A stretch of DNA of 64,000 nucleotides from RCIO01 sp964629765 (GTDB lineage Bacteria; Pseudomonadota; Alphaproteobacteria; Rhizobiales; Rhizobiaceae): positions 62,001 to 126,000 of the forward strand of contig CAZVTK010000002.1 in NCBI GenBank assembly GCA_964629765.1, written 5' to 3'. Position 1 is the first letter of the stretch. The number at the start of each line of letters is the position of its first letter. Shown one piece after another: positions 36,171 through 44,806 of the stretch. The notes below the pieces were generated by a model. That model had not been told where the DNA came from and searched no databases. It worked only from the letters and a program-made list of their open reading frames with translations. The translations under genes were made by a program, and so were the position numbers.

Positions 36171-36914
36171 ATGCCCATCGGCAAGGACCGACCACCGATC
36201 GCCTACAAACCCGTGCAGACCCGGCGCGCCTTCGAGGAGGTCACCGGCCAGATCCGCACGCAGATCGCCCGCGGCGCCTTGCGGCCGGGCGACAGGCTGC
36301 CGTCCGAGCGCGAGCTGGCCGAGCAGTTCAGCCTGTCGCGCAACACCGTGCGCGAGGCGCTGCGGGCGCTCGAGATCGCCGGCATCCTCGAACTGCGCAA
36401 GGGCGCGGCCGGCGGCGCCTTCGTGCGGGACGGCGAGGGCGACGCGGTCGTCTCCAGCTTCGCGGACCTCTTCTACCTCGGCAAGATCCAGCCCGCCCAC
36501 CTTACCGAGGGCCGCCTGATCGTCGCCGTCGCCGTGACGCGGCTGGCGTGCCAGCGCGCCGACAAGGAAGACCTGCGCAAGCTGTCCGAGAACGTCAACG
36601 CCGCCCTCGCCGCCGCCGCCGCCGGCAACCTCGAGGAGCGCACGAAAATCAATCTCGAATTCCACCGGCTGCTGGCGCATTCCACGCGCAATCCGGTGCT
36701 CATCATCATCACGGATGCGTTGCTGCAAATCCATCGGCAGATGCTGGAAGTCCTGCCGGCAGCGCCCAACAGCGCCGTGATGCCGTCGCGCAAGCGCCTC
36801 ATCGGCTATATACTGGACCGCGACGAGGACCGCGCCGCCAACGAGATGGAAAGCAATCTGCGCGGCCTTCAGCAGCACTATCTCAACGAGGGCCTGTTCA
36901 CCCGCGACGAGTAG
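36171..36914 (+). CDS. GntR-family transcriptional regulator, FCD (FadR) subfamily
   Basis: Regulator of 247 residues. Residues 12-80 form the winged helix (EVTGQIRTQIARGALRPGDR, then LPSERELAEQFSLSRNTVRE and RALEIAGILELRKGAAGG). The rest is an all-helical FCD effector domain with candidate metal/ligand histidines in NLEFHRLLAHSTRNP and ALLQIHRQML. ATG 36171 has AGGAGG 5 nt upstream; a TTG-initiated extension to 36129 overlaps the promoter. FCD regulators bind TGGT-N3-ACCA type palindromes. The window carries twelve such sites, one overlapping this gene's own promoter, so it is the likely master regulator of the 12.4-49.4 kb block. Confidence 0.93.
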   Translation: MPIGKDRPPIAYKPVQTRRAFEEVTGQIRTQIARGALRPGDRLPSERELAEQFSLSRNTVREALRALEIAGILELRKGAAGGAFVRDGEGDAVVSSFADLFYLGKIQPAHLTEGRLIVAVAVTRLACQRADKEDLRKLSENVNAALAAAAAGNLEERTKINLEFHRLLAHSTRNPVLIIITDALLQIHRQMLEVLPAAPNSAVMPSRKRLIGYILDRDEDRAANEMESNLRGLQQHYLNEGLFTRDE

Positions 36915-36958
36915 GCGGGTCGAGGCGCCGGCATCCTCGCCGGCGCCGGCGCATCCGC

Positions 36959-36999
36959 TTGACAGCCGGATGCTGCGACTCATAAATGGTTCAACCATT
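36959..36999 (+). promoter_or_regulatory. Promoter and GntR-type operator, site 9 (flavoprotein copy B operon)
   Basis: TTGACA (36959-36964), 17-bp spacer, ATAAAT (36982-36987). The perfect palindrome AATGGTTCAACCATT lies at 36985-36999, over the -10 and start. It is the only site symmetric over all 15 bases. Confidence 0.8.
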
Positions 37000-37029
37000 G
37001 ATGATATTGAAGACATCCGGGCAGGCTCG

Positions 37030-38409
37030 ATGGACGCGGACGTGGTGGTAGTCGGGGGCGGCCTCGCGGGCCTTGCGGCGGCAACGCGCGCCCGCGAGCT
37101 CGGCGCCCGGGTGCTGCTTCTCGAGCAGGGCAGGGGCGAGCGTTATCCCTGCAATTCGCGCTATTCGGGCGGCATGTTCCACCTCGACTATCACGACGTC
37201 GGGCTGCCGCCGGCCGAGCTGGCGGCATCGCTGCTGCGGCGCGCGCCGGCCGACGTGAACCGCCCGGTGATCGAGGCGATCGCATACCGCATCCTCGAAG
37301 CGATCGAGTGGCTGCGCGAAAAAGGCCAGGCGAAGTTCTTCCGCGTCGGCCCGGCGCCCTACGAGAAATGGGTGATGGCCCCGCCGCGCCCGCCGAAGGC
37401 GAAGCTCGACTGGCCCGGCCGCGGGCCCGATCAGGTTCTGCGCCGGCTGGCCGGATCGCTCGTCGCGGCGGGCGCGATGCGCACCGGCTCGCGCGTCGTC
37501 GGCGTCGGCGCCGAAGACGGCCGCTACCGCGTGCGCGTGGCGGCGGAGGGCGCCGAGACGGAGATCGGCGCGCGCAGCGTCATCTTCGCCGACGGCGGCT
37601 TCCAGGCCAATGACGGGCTGCTGCGCGGCCACGCCTTCCCCGCGCCGGACAAGGTGTTGCAGCGCAATGCCGGCAGCGGCATCGGCACGTCCGTCCAGAT
37701 CGCCGCCGGCCTCGGCGCCGCCGTGTCGGAGCTGCGCAGCTTCTACGGCCATCTGGTGGCGCGGCGGGCGCTGGAGACGGACGAGCTGTGGCCCTACCCG
37801 ATGATCGACGGGCTGGCCAAGGCCGGCATCATGGTCGACCGGACGGGCGGGCGCCTCGTCGCCGAGGGCGGCACCGGCGTCTATTTCGCCAATGCCGTGG
37901 CGCGGCGCGCGGATCCGCTGGACTGCTCGGCGATCTTCGACGACCTCACCTGGCGCACGGTCGGCCGCGAGACGCGCGTGCCGCCGAATCCTGTGCTCAC
38001 CAACCATGGCGGCGAGCTGTTCAGCGCCGGCTCCCTCGACGAGCTTGCACGGCTGGCCGGCATCGACCCCGCCGGCCTCGCCGCCACGGTGGGCGCCTTC
38101 AACCGCGAGATTGCCGAGGGCCGCTCGAAGGCCCGGCCGATCGCCGCCGCGCCCTTCCATGCCGTGCCGGTCTGCGCCGGCATCACCTACACGATGGGCG
38201 GCCTCGTCGTCGACACCGGGGCGAACGTCCTCTCCGCGTCTGGCGCGCCCATGGCCGGCCTCTTCGCCGCGGGCGCGGCCGCAGGCGGCATCGAGGGCGG
38301 CGAGAAGAGCTTCTACATCGGGGGGCTGTGCAAGGCCCTCGCGCTCGGCATGATCAGCGGCGAGAGCGCCGCCCGTTTCGCCGCCTCGGACGGCGAGCGT
38401 CAGCAGTGA
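37030..38409 (+). CDS. FAD-dependent oxidoreductase, FAD_binding_2 family, copy B
   Basis: Flavoprotein of 459 residues, paralogue of 9532-10968. Shared blocks include GERYPCNSRY, IGPAPYEKWVMAPPRPP, VLQRNAGSGIGTS and GIEGGEKSFYIGGLCKAL. The N-terminal fold is VVVVGGGLAGLAAATRARELG. ATG 37030 is chosen, since an upstream ATG at 36970 is inside the promoter and operator. As in copy A, the next gene is a two-helix membrane protein. Copy B belongs to the GntR regulon and copy A to the CTGATNATCAG group, so the cell can make the same type of enzyme under two signals. Confidence 0.88.
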   Translation: MDADVVVVGGGLAGLAAATRARELGARVLLLEQGRGERYPCNSRYSGGMFHLDYHDVGLPPAELAASLLRRAPADVNRPVIEAIAYRILEAIEWLREKGQAKFFRVGPAPYEKWVMAPPRPPKAKLDWPGRGPDQVLRRLAGSLVAAGAMRTGSRVVGVGAEDGRYRVRVAAEGAETEIGARSVIFADGGFQANDGLLRGHAFPAPDKVLQRNAGSGIGTSVQIAAGLGAAVSELRSFYGHLVARRALETDELWPYPMIDGLAKAGIMVDRTGGRLVAEGGTGVYFANAVARRADPLDCSAIFDDLTWRTVGRETRVPPNPVLTNHGGELFSAGSLDELARLAGIDPAGLAATVGAFNREIAEGRSKARPIAAAPFHAVPVCAGITYTMGGLVVDTGANVLSASGAPMAGLFAAGAAAGGIEGGEKSFYIGGLCKALALGMISGESAARFAASDGERQQ

Positions 38410-38419
38410 CAGGAGGACA

Positions 38420-38668
38420 ATGATGGCGCCGCGAGACCAGGACCCGGCAGACCGCTATTCCACGCTCATGATGCTTGTGCGCCTGCGGCCGGTGCTGCCG
38501 GCAGCGGCGGCGGTGCTCGTGCTCGCCGCCTTCGCCTGGGCCGCCTATGCGTGCGCGCAGCCTCTGTGGCTGGTGCCCGGCGTCGTTGCCGGAGCCATCG
38601 TCTTCGTGGCGATGCGCGCGCTCGTCGAGCTTCTGGAACTGGTCACCGACCTGCTGGTCCCCCGCTGA
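38420..38668 (+). CDS. Small two-helix membrane protein, flavoprotein partner (copy B)
   Basis: Protein of 82 residues, homologous to 11029-11274. It has a polar start (MMAPRDQDPADRYSTLMMLV), two hydrophobic helices (about 27-46 and 52-69) and the ending LELVTDLLVPR. AGGAGG at 38411-38416 gives a strong ribosome site. It starts 10 bp after the flavoprotein stop. No known domain is recognised. The proposed role as membrane anchor or quinone-linked subunit rests on the duplicated gene pair. Confidence 0.83.
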   Translation: MMAPRDQDPADRYSTLMMLVRLRPVLPAAAAVLVLAAFAWAAYACAQPLWLVPGVVAGAIVFVAMRALVELLELVTDLLVPR

Positions 38669-38716
38669 GGCGCGCAGCCCGGAGACGATCTCCGGGCCGT
38701 GCGGCGGCGGACCCGC

Positions 38717-39640
38717 TCAGAGCGGGTCCCAGGTGATCAGCTCGACGCTCGACTGCATCGACACCAGGCTGCTGCGCAGCGCCGGCATGGCCACCTCGGC
38801 GATGGTCCGCGGCGTCCACCCGTCGGAGAGCTGTACGCTGCGGATGATGCGGCTCTGGTTGAACAGGTAGATCTCGTTCAGCCGCGTGCCGAATATCTGC
38901 CCCGTCACGTCGCTCGCCGCGTCGGAGCCGAGATAGACGGCCAGCGGCGCGTTCTTGTCCGGCGTCGCCTTCTGCAGCTTGGCCACCAGCGCCGCCTTCT
39001 CCTCCGTGTCGGTGGGGATGGAGCTCGTCATGCGGCCCCAGGCGAAGGGCGAGATGCAGTTCGACCGCACATTGTAGCGCTTCATGTCGAGGGCGATGCA
39101 GCGCGACAGCCCGACGATGCCGGCCTTGGCCGCGCCGTAGTTGGCCTGGCCGACATTGCCGGCCAGCCCGGTGCCGCTGGTCATGTGGATGTAGGAGCCG
39201 GACTGCTGCTTGCGGAAATGCTCCGCCGCCGCGCGGCTGACGAAGAAGCTGCCGTTGAGGTGGACGTTGATCACCGCCAGCCAGTCTTCCGGCGTCAGCT
39301 TGTGGAAGATGGCGTCGCGCAGGATGCCGGCATTGTTGGCCACGATGTCGACGCGGCCGAAATTGTCGAGCGCGGCCTGGACGATCCGGTCGGCGCTAGC
39401 GGGATCGCTGACGCTGTCTGTGTTCGCCACGGCCTCGCCGCCCGCCGCGCGGATCTCGCCTGCCGTCTGCTCGGCCGGCGTGCCGGAACCGCCTTCCCCG
39501 CTCAGCGAAACGCCGATATCGTTGACGACCACCTTCGCGCCGGCCTGCGCCATCGCCGTGGCGATGGCCTTGCCGATGCCGCTCCCGGCGCCGGTCACCA
39601 CCGCCACCTTCCCTTCCAGCAACCTGCCGCTCTCCGTCAT
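38717..39640 (-). CDS. SDR-type 3-hydroxyacyl-CoA dehydrogenase-like protein, canonical active site
   Basis: Protein of 307 residues. Residues 7-250 are a classical SDR like the dehydrogenase part of peroxisomal multifunctional enzyme 2: AVVTGAGSGIGKAIATAMAQ, NNAGILRD, and the active site QANYGAAKAGIVGLSR with Tyr and Lys present. A C-terminal extension of about 55 residues has no recognised motif. It likely oxidises a 3-hydroxyacyl-CoA made by the hydratases. The start is ATG 39640; the earlier ATG at 39679 lies next to the operator. It is divergent from the thiolase-like operon and shares operator site 10. Confidence 0.9.
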   Translation of the reverse strand: MTESGRLLEGKVAVVTGAGSGIGKAIATAMAQAGAKVVVNDIGVSLSGEGGSGTPAEQTAGEIRAAGGEAVANTDSVSDPASADRIVQAALDNFGRVDIVANNAGILRDAIFHKLTPEDWLAVINVHLNGSFFVSRAAAEHFRKQQSGSYIHMTSGTGLAGNVGQANYGAAKAGIVGLSRCIALDMKRYNVRSNCISPFAWGRMTSSIPTDTEEKAALVAKLQKATPDKNAPLAVYLGSDAASDVTGQIFGTRLNEIYLFNQSRIIRSVQLSDGWTPRTIAEVAMPALRSSLVSMQSSVELITWDPL

Positions 39641-39685
39641 GTTTCCGTCCAACCTTCCATCATCGATCGCGTGGCTCATATTGTC

Positions 39686-39727
39686 ATTGGATCAACCATT
39701 GACATCAGCACCTTAATGAAGGTTATG
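39686..39727 (+). promoter_or_regulatory. GntR-type operator, site 10, and promoter of the thiolase-like operon
   Basis: Operator ATTGGATCAACCATT at 39686-39700 overlaps TTGACA (39699-39704), followed by a 17-bp spacer and GTTATG (39722-39727). It lies between the divergent SDR (start 39640) and thiolase-like (start 39816) genes and could control both. Confidence 0.75.
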
Positions 39728-39815
39728 TGCCGGCGAAAGTGGCGAACCGCAATTTTCCGATCGGCGCTGGCCGCTCCCCGCGGCGATGGTGACACGAGAA
39801 AGGAAGAACCAGTCA

Positions 39816-40970
39816 ATGAGCAGAAAAGCCGCGGCCTACATCGCCGGCGCATACGAGCATCCGACCCGGCACGCGGTCGACAAGTCGGTCGCGCAACTGC
39901 ATGCCGAGGTCGCGGTCGGCGCGCTGGCCGATGCGGGCCTCGGCCTGCGCGACGTCGACGCCTATTACTGCGCCAAGGCGCCCGGCTTCGGCCCGCTCTC
40001 GATGCTCGACTATCTCGGCCTGCGGGCCCGCCAGATCGACACCACCGAGACCGGCGGCTCCTCCTATCTGGTGCATGTGCGCCACGCCGCGCAGGCCATC
40101 GCCGCCGGCCAGTGCAACGTCGCGCTGATCACGCTCGCGGGCCGGCCGCGCGCCGAGGGCATGACCATGGTGAAGCCCGACTTCACCGGCCCGGAGGACG
40201 GCTTCGAGTCGCCCTACCGGCCGATCGTCGCCAACATCTACGGCCTCGCGGCCATGCGTCACATGTACGAGTTCGGCACCACCAGCGAGCAGCTCGCCTG
40301 GATCCGCGTCGCCGCCTCGCACCATGCCAGCCACAACCCCAACGCCATGATGCGCGACATCGTCACCGTCGAGGACGTCGTCAACTCGCCGCTCATCGCC
40401 GACCCGCTGCACCGGCTCGATTCCTGCGTGATCTCCGACGGCGGCGGCGCGCTGGTCGTCGTCAGCCCGGAGATCGCGAAAAGCCTGAAGCGGCCGCTGG
40501 TCAAGGTGATCGGCACCGGCGAGGCGGTGAAGCACATGGATGGCGGCAAGGCCGACATGACATATTCCGGCGCGGTCTGGTCCGGCGCGGACGCCTATGC
40601 AGAGGCGCGCGTGACCCCGCAGGACATCAAGTACATCTCCATCTACGACAGCTTCACCATCACGGCGCTGATCGCCATCGAGGATCTCGGCTTCTGCGCC
40701 AAGGGCGAGGGCGGCCGCTTCGTCTCCGACGGCAACCTGATCTCCGGCGTCGGCAAGCTGCCGTTCAACACCGACGGCGGCGGCCTGTGCAACAACCACC
40801 CGTCCAATCGCGGCGGCATGACCAAGGTCATCGAGGCGGTGCGGCAGCTCCGCGGCGAGGCGCACCCGGCAGTCCAGGTGAAGAACTGCGACCTCGCGCT
40901 GGCGCACGGCACCGGCGGCTGGATCTCGACGCGCCACGGCAGCGCCACGCTCATCATGGAAAGGGAATGA
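39816..40970 (+). CDS. Thiolase-like/lipid-transfer protein lacking the nucleophilic cysteine (Ltp-type aldolase candidate)
   Basis: Thiolase-fold protein of 384 residues. Where thiolases have the nucleophilic cysteine this protein reads TETGGSSYLVHVRHAAQAI (residues 77-95), and the C-terminal CxG region reads GTGGWISTRHG, so both active-site cysteines are missing. Other fold marks (SIYDSFTITALIAIEDLGFC; NTDGGGLCNNHPSNRGG) remain. It is followed 2 bp later by a DUF35 OB-fold gene. In actinobacterial steroid degradation Ltp2 with a DUF35 partner is a retro-aldolase, not a thiolase. The same arrangement supports an aldol C-C cleavage here; this is inference from family knowledge. Confidence 0.86.
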   Translation: MSRKAAAYIAGAYEHPTRHAVDKSVAQLHAEVAVGALADAGLGLRDVDAYYCAKAPGFGPLSMLDYLGLRARQIDTTETGGSSYLVHVRHAAQAIAAGQCNVALITLAGRPRAEGMTMVKPDFTGPEDGFESPYRPIVANIYGLAAMRHMYEFGTTSEQLAWIRVAASHHASHNPNAMMRDIVTVEDVVNSPLIADPLHRLDSCVISDGGGALVVVSPEIAKSLKRPLVKVIGTGEAVKHMDGGKADMTYSGAVWSGADAYAEARVTPQDIKYISIYDSFTITALIAIEDLGFCAKGEGGRFVSDGNLISGVGKLPFNTDGGGLCNNHPSNRGGMTKVIEAVRQLRGEAHPAVQVKNCDLALAHGTGGWISTRHGSATLIMERE

Positions 40971-40972
40971 CG

Positions 40973-41371
40973 ATGACGGAAGCGATGACCTGCCCCGCCC
41001 CGGACATCAATCCCGAGACCGAGCCGTTCTGGAGCGCCGCCCGCGAGGGCGTGCTGCTGCACGGGCGCTGCCGCGCCTGCGGCGAGGCGCACTACTATCC
41101 GCGCCGCATCTGCCCGCATTGCGGCTCGACCGAGGTCGACTGGGCGCCCGCATCGGGCAAGGGCGAGATCTACAGCTACAGCGTGCTGCGGCGCACCAGG
41201 ACGCCCTACGCGCTCGCCTGGGTGAGGCTGGCGGAGGGCGTCGGCCTGATGACCAACATCGTCGAGTGCGACCTCGACCGCCTCGCCATCGGCCAGCCGG
41301 TGGAACTGGTCTTCGTCGAGTCGGAATCCGGCCAGCCCGTGCCGATGTTCCGGCCCGCCGGCGCGCAGTAG
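40973..41371 (+). CDS. DUF35 OB-fold zinc-ribbon protein, partner of thiolase-like protein
   Basis: Protein of 132 residues. A rubredoxin-like zinc ribbon with four cysteines (CRACGE...ICPHCG; C-x2-C-x10-C-x2-C) is at about residues 32-52. An OB-fold follows (KGEIYSYSVLRRTRTPYALA). Members bind acyl-CoA and form complexes with thiolase-like partners. ATG 40973 is preferred; an ATG six bases earlier overlaps the previous stop. It is encoded between the thiolase-like gene and the ADP-forming acyl-CoA synthetase gene in one operon. Confidence 0.92.
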   Translation: MTEAMTCPAPDINPETEPFWSAAREGVLLHGRCRACGEAHYYPRRICPHCGSTEVDWAPASGKGEIYSYSVLRRTRTPYALAWVRLAEGVGLMTNIVECDLDRLAIGQPVELVFVESESGQPVPMFRPAGAQ

Positions 41372-41387
41372 GTTCGGGAGGTCCGAC

Positions 41388-43553
41388 ATGGGGAGCGCAG
41401 CGCGGTCCGTCTATCGCCACGCCGATCTCGTTCGGCTGCTTCATCCGCGATCCGTCGCCATCGTCGGCGCCTCGCCGCGCCCGGGCTCGTTCGGCCAGCG
41501 TCTGGAAGCCAACCTCGCCGGCTTCGACGGCGAGGTGCTGCTGGTCAACGGCAAGTACGACCGCATCGGCGAGCGGGCCTGCCATCCGTCGCTGAAAGCG
41601 CTTCCCGCCGTGCCGGACTGCGTGGTCATCGCCACCAGCCGCGACGCGGTGGAGCCGGTGCTGCGCGAGGCCATCGAGGTTGGCGCCGGCGGCGCCATCG
41701 TCTTCGCCTCGGGCTATTCCGAGACCGGCAAGGCCGAGTCCGAGCGCATGCAGCGCGATCTGGCGCGCATCGCCGCCGAAAGCGGGGTGCGGCTCGTCGG
41801 GCCGAACTGCATCGGCCTCTCGAACTTCGTCGTCCAGGCCAACATGACCTTCGGCCCGGTGCCGCAAGGCTCGCGTCCGCGCTCGCCCTCGATCGGCATC
41901 GTCAGCCAGTCCGGCGCGGTCGGCCAGGGCCTGATGCAGGCCATCGAGCACGGAACCTCGATCAGCCATGTGCTGACCTCCGGCAACTCGGCCGATGTCG
42001 ACGTTGCCGATCTCGTCAGCTACCTCGCCGACGATCCCGCATGCGAGGCCATAGCCTGCGTGTTCGAGGGGCTGCGCGAGCCGCTGCGCATGGTCGAGGC
42101 GGCGGGGATCGCGCGCGCAGCCGGCAAGCCGCTGATCATCTACAAGATGGCCACGGGCGAGAGCGGCGCTGCCGCGGCCATGTCGCATACCGGTTCGCTT
42201 GCCGGCTCGGACCGCGCCTACCAGGCCGCTTTCCGGCAAGCCGGCGCGATGGTCGTCGAGCGCATCGAGGATCTCGTCGAGACCGCGACCTTCTTCGCCA
42301 AGGCGCCGCGCCCGGCGGCGGCCGGCGCGGCGGTCGTGTCCACCTCGGGCGGCGGCGCGGTCATCTGCGCCGACAAGGCCGAGATCCACGGCGTCGACCT
42401 GCCGCAGCCCGGCCCGGAGGCGGAAGCTGTGCTGAAGGCGCGCATTCCCGATTTCGGCTCGCACCGCAACCCCTGCGATATCACCGCCCAGGTGCTCAAC
42501 GATCCGGAGTCTCTGTCGGCCTGCATGAACGCGCTGATGGGCGATCCCGCCTTCGGTGTGGTCGTGCATCCGCATCCCGTCGCCTATGCGGCGGCGACGC
42601 CGCGCATCGCCGCGCTGGGCGAAACCGCCGCGCGCCACGGCAAGTTCGCCTGCGTCGTCTGGATGAACCAGTGGCTCGAGGGGCCCGGCGCGCGCGAGGC
42701 CGAAACCAACCCCAAGGTCGCGCTGTTCCGCTCGATGGACAGTTGCTTCAACGCGATCGCCGAATGGAACCGCCGCGAGGCGGCCCGCGGCCGGCCCGCT
42801 GACGCGCCGGTGGCCGTCGCCGGCGACGTGCGCGCGGCGGCGCGCCGGCAGGTTGCGCACGCCTCCGCGCCGGTGCTGACCGAGAAGGTCGCCAAGCCGA
42901 TCCTCGCCTCCTACGGCGTGCCGGTGGTCGGCGAGCGGCTGGTCGCCTCGGTCGAGGAGGCGGTCGCGGCCGCCGCGGCGCTGGGCTACCCGCTGGCGGT
43001 CAAGGTCGAGAGCAAGCGCATCCCGCACAAGACCGACGCGGGCGTCGTCAGGCTCTCCATCCGCGGCGAGGCGGAGCTGCGCGAGGCCCACGCCGCCGTG
43101 ATGGCCAATGCGCTCAAGGTCGCGTCCGCCGCCGACATAGACGGCGTGCTGGTGCAGCCGATGGCGCCGCCGGGCGTCGAGATCATGATCGGCGGCCGCG
43201 TCGACCCGCTGTTCGGCCCGCTGGTCGTGGTCGGCATCGGCGGCGTGATGGTGGAGCTGCTGAAGGACACCGCGCTGGCGCTCGCGCCCGTCGGCGCGCG
43301 CGACGCGGCCGACATGATCCGCGGCCTGCGCCACGCGCGGCTGCTGTCCGGCTTCCGGGGCACCGCGCCGGTGGATGTCGAGGCGCTCGCGCAGATCGTC
43401 GCGCGCGTCTCGTCCTTCATCGCCGACACCGCCGATCTGATCGAGGAGATCGACATCAACCCGCTGATCTGCGCGGGCAATTCCATCGTGGCGGTCGATG
43501 CGCTGATCGTGCGCAGGGACGCGGCCGCGGAAGGCCGCGCGACGGCCGCCTGA
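41388..43553 (+). CDS. ADP-forming acyl-CoA synthetase (CoA-binding plus ATP-grasp)
   Basis: Protein of 721 residues joining the alpha and beta parts of acetyl-CoA synthetase (ADP-forming). Seen are an N-terminal CoA-binding fold (SVAIVGASPRPGSFGQRLEA), GPNCIGLSNF, the phospho-histidine loop MSHTGSLAGSDRAYQ at about residue 265, and a C-terminal ATP-grasp domain (YPLAVKVESKRIPHKTDAGV; IGGRVDPLFGPLVVVGIGG). It converts an acid, CoA and ATP to acyl-CoA, ADP and phosphate, or runs in reverse. In this operon it could recover or activate the acid released by the aldolase-type step. Confidence 0.92.
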   Translation: MGSAARSVYRHADLVRLLHPRSVAIVGASPRPGSFGQRLEANLAGFDGEVLLVNGKYDRIGERACHPSLKALPAVPDCVVIATSRDAVEPVLREAIEVGAGGAIVFASGYSETGKAESERMQRDLARIAAESGVRLVGPNCIGLSNFVVQANMTFGPVPQGSRPRSPSIGIVSQSGAVGQGLMQAIEHGTSISHVLTSGNSADVDVADLVSYLADDPACEAIACVFEGLREPLRMVEAAGIARAAGKPLIIYKMATGESGAAAAMSHTGSLAGSDRAYQAAFRQAGAMVVERIEDLVETATFFAKAPRPAAAGAAVVSTSGGGAVICADKAEIHGVDLPQPGPEAEAVLKARIPDFGSHRNPCDITAQVLNDPESLSACMNALMGDPAFGVVVHPHPVAYAAATPRIAALGETAARHGKFACVVWMNQWLEGPGAREAETNPKVALFRSMDSCFNAIAEWNRREAARGRPADAPVAVAGDVRAAARRQVAHASAPVLTEKVAKPILASYGVPVVGERLVASVEEAVAAAAALGYPLAVKVESKRIPHKTDAGVVRLSIRGEAELREAHAAVMANALKVASAADIDGVLVQPMAPPGVEIMIGGRVDPLFGPLVVVGIGGVMVELLKDTALALAPVGARDAADMIRGLRHARLLSGFRGTAPVDVEALAQIVARVSSFIADTADLIEEIDINPLICAGNSIVAVDALIVRRDAAAEGRATAA

Positions 43554-43565
43554 CAACCGGAGCGA

Positions 43566-44786
43566 ATGCCCTCACGGGCGACGAGGACAATTGACGTGAA
43601 CTTCGATCCCGACCCCCGGCTCGACGCCTTCCGTGGCGAGGTGCGCGCCTTCCTGGCGGCGGAGGCGCCGGAGCGCCTCACCGCACGCAACCCCTCCATC
43701 TACCACTCCAGGCGCCACGAGATCGCCGAATGGACCGCGATTCTCCACCGCCGCGGCTGGTCGGCGCCCAACTGGCCGGTCGAGCACGGCGGCACCGGCT
43801 GGTCGCTGCCGCAGCAGGGCATTTTCGCCGAGGAGTGCTACCTCGCCAACGTGCCGCGCACCAATGTGCAGGGCTTCCTCATGGTCGGTCCGGTCATCTA
43901 CACGTTCGGCAGCGCGCGGCAGAAACAGCGCTATCTCGGGCCGATCCTGCGCGGCGAGGAGTTCTGGACGCAGGGCTTCTCCGAGCCGGGCGCCGGCTCC
44001 GACCTCGCTTCCTTGCGCACCCGCGCAGCGCGCAAGGGGGATCGCTACGTTGTCAACGGCCAGAAGATCTGGACCTCGTCGGCGCAGGACGCCGACTGGA
44101 TTTTCTGCCTGGTGCGCACCGCCGACACGGAGAAGCCGCAGCAGGGCATCTCGTTCCTGCTGATCGACATCAACAGCCCCGGCGTCACGGTGCGGCCGAT
44201 CCACTCGATCGACGACGGCCACGGGCTGAACGAGGTCTTCTTCGACGACGTGGAGGTGCCTGCCGAAAACCTCGTCGGCGAGGAGAACAAGGGCTGGTCC
44301 TACGCCAAGTTCCTGCTCGGCAACGAACGCAGCGGCAGCGCCGCCGAGCTTCCCTACGCCAAGAAGGCGCTCGCCCGTCTCAAGGCGGTGGCCGCGCGGC
44401 CCCGCGCCGACGGCTCGCGGGTGATCGACGACGATGGCTTCGCCATCCGCCTCGCGCAGGTCGAGGCCGAGGTGCTGGCGCTCGACTTCGGCATCATCCG
44501 GCTCATGGCCGGCCGCCCGGGCGCCGAAAGCGCCCTGCCTTCGGTGATCAAGATGCGGGGCAGCGAGTTGCAGCAGACGCTGTCGGAGATGCTGCTGGAG
44601 GCCGTCGGCGAGTACGGCGCGGTGTTCCATCCGTCGTGGACGGCGAGCCCCGTCTCCGAGCTGCCCGGCCCGGTCGACGCGCGCGGCGTCGCCGGCGATT
44701 TCTTCTACCGTCGCGCCTCCACCATCTACGGAGGATCGAGCGAGATCCAGCGCAACATCATCGCGAAGTCCTTGCTGGGACTCTAG
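43566..44786 (+). CDS. Acyl-CoA dehydrogenase, FadE-type, probable heteromer subunit 1
   Basis: Protein of 406 residues: FSEPGAGSDLASLRTRAARK, GQKIWTSSAQDADW and RASTIYGGSSEIQRNIIAKS. The C-terminal segment has GGSSEIQ in place of the usual EGTNEI, a feature of subgroups (such as mycobacterial FadE26/28-type) in which catalytic Glu lies elsewhere and pairs form alpha2beta2 tetramers. GTG 43596 (VNFDPDPRLDAFRG) is an alternative start. It is directly followed by a second, more divergent dehydrogenase gene, supporting heteromer formation. It likely oxidises a side-chain acyl-CoA linked to a ring or branched carbon. Confidence 0.9.
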   Translation: MPSRATRTIDVNFDPDPRLDAFRGEVRAFLAAEAPERLTARNPSIYHSRRHEIAEWTAILHRRGWSAPNWPVEHGGTGWSLPQQGIFAEECYLANVPRTNVQGFLMVGPVIYTFGSARQKQRYLGPILRGEEFWTQGFSEPGAGSDLASLRTRAARKGDRYVVNGQKIWTSSAQDADWIFCLVRTADTEKPQQGISFLLIDINSPGVTVRPIHSIDDGHGLNEVFFDDVEVPAENLVGEENKGWSYAKFLLGNERSGSAAELPYAKKALARLKAVAARPRADGSRVIDDDGFAIRLAQVEAEVLALDFGIIRLMAGRPGAESALPSVIKMRGSELQQTLSEMLLEAVGEYGAVFHPSWTASPVSELPGPVDARGVAGDFFYRRASTIYGGSSEIQRNIIAKSLLGL

Positions 44787-44806
44787 CGCGCCAACCGGAG
44801 CCGGCC

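Noticed and set aside
36970..37029. Earlier ATG start for flavoprotein copy B
   Set aside because: The segment contains the -10 box and the operator; its translation is unlike copy A, which begins at the FAD fold.
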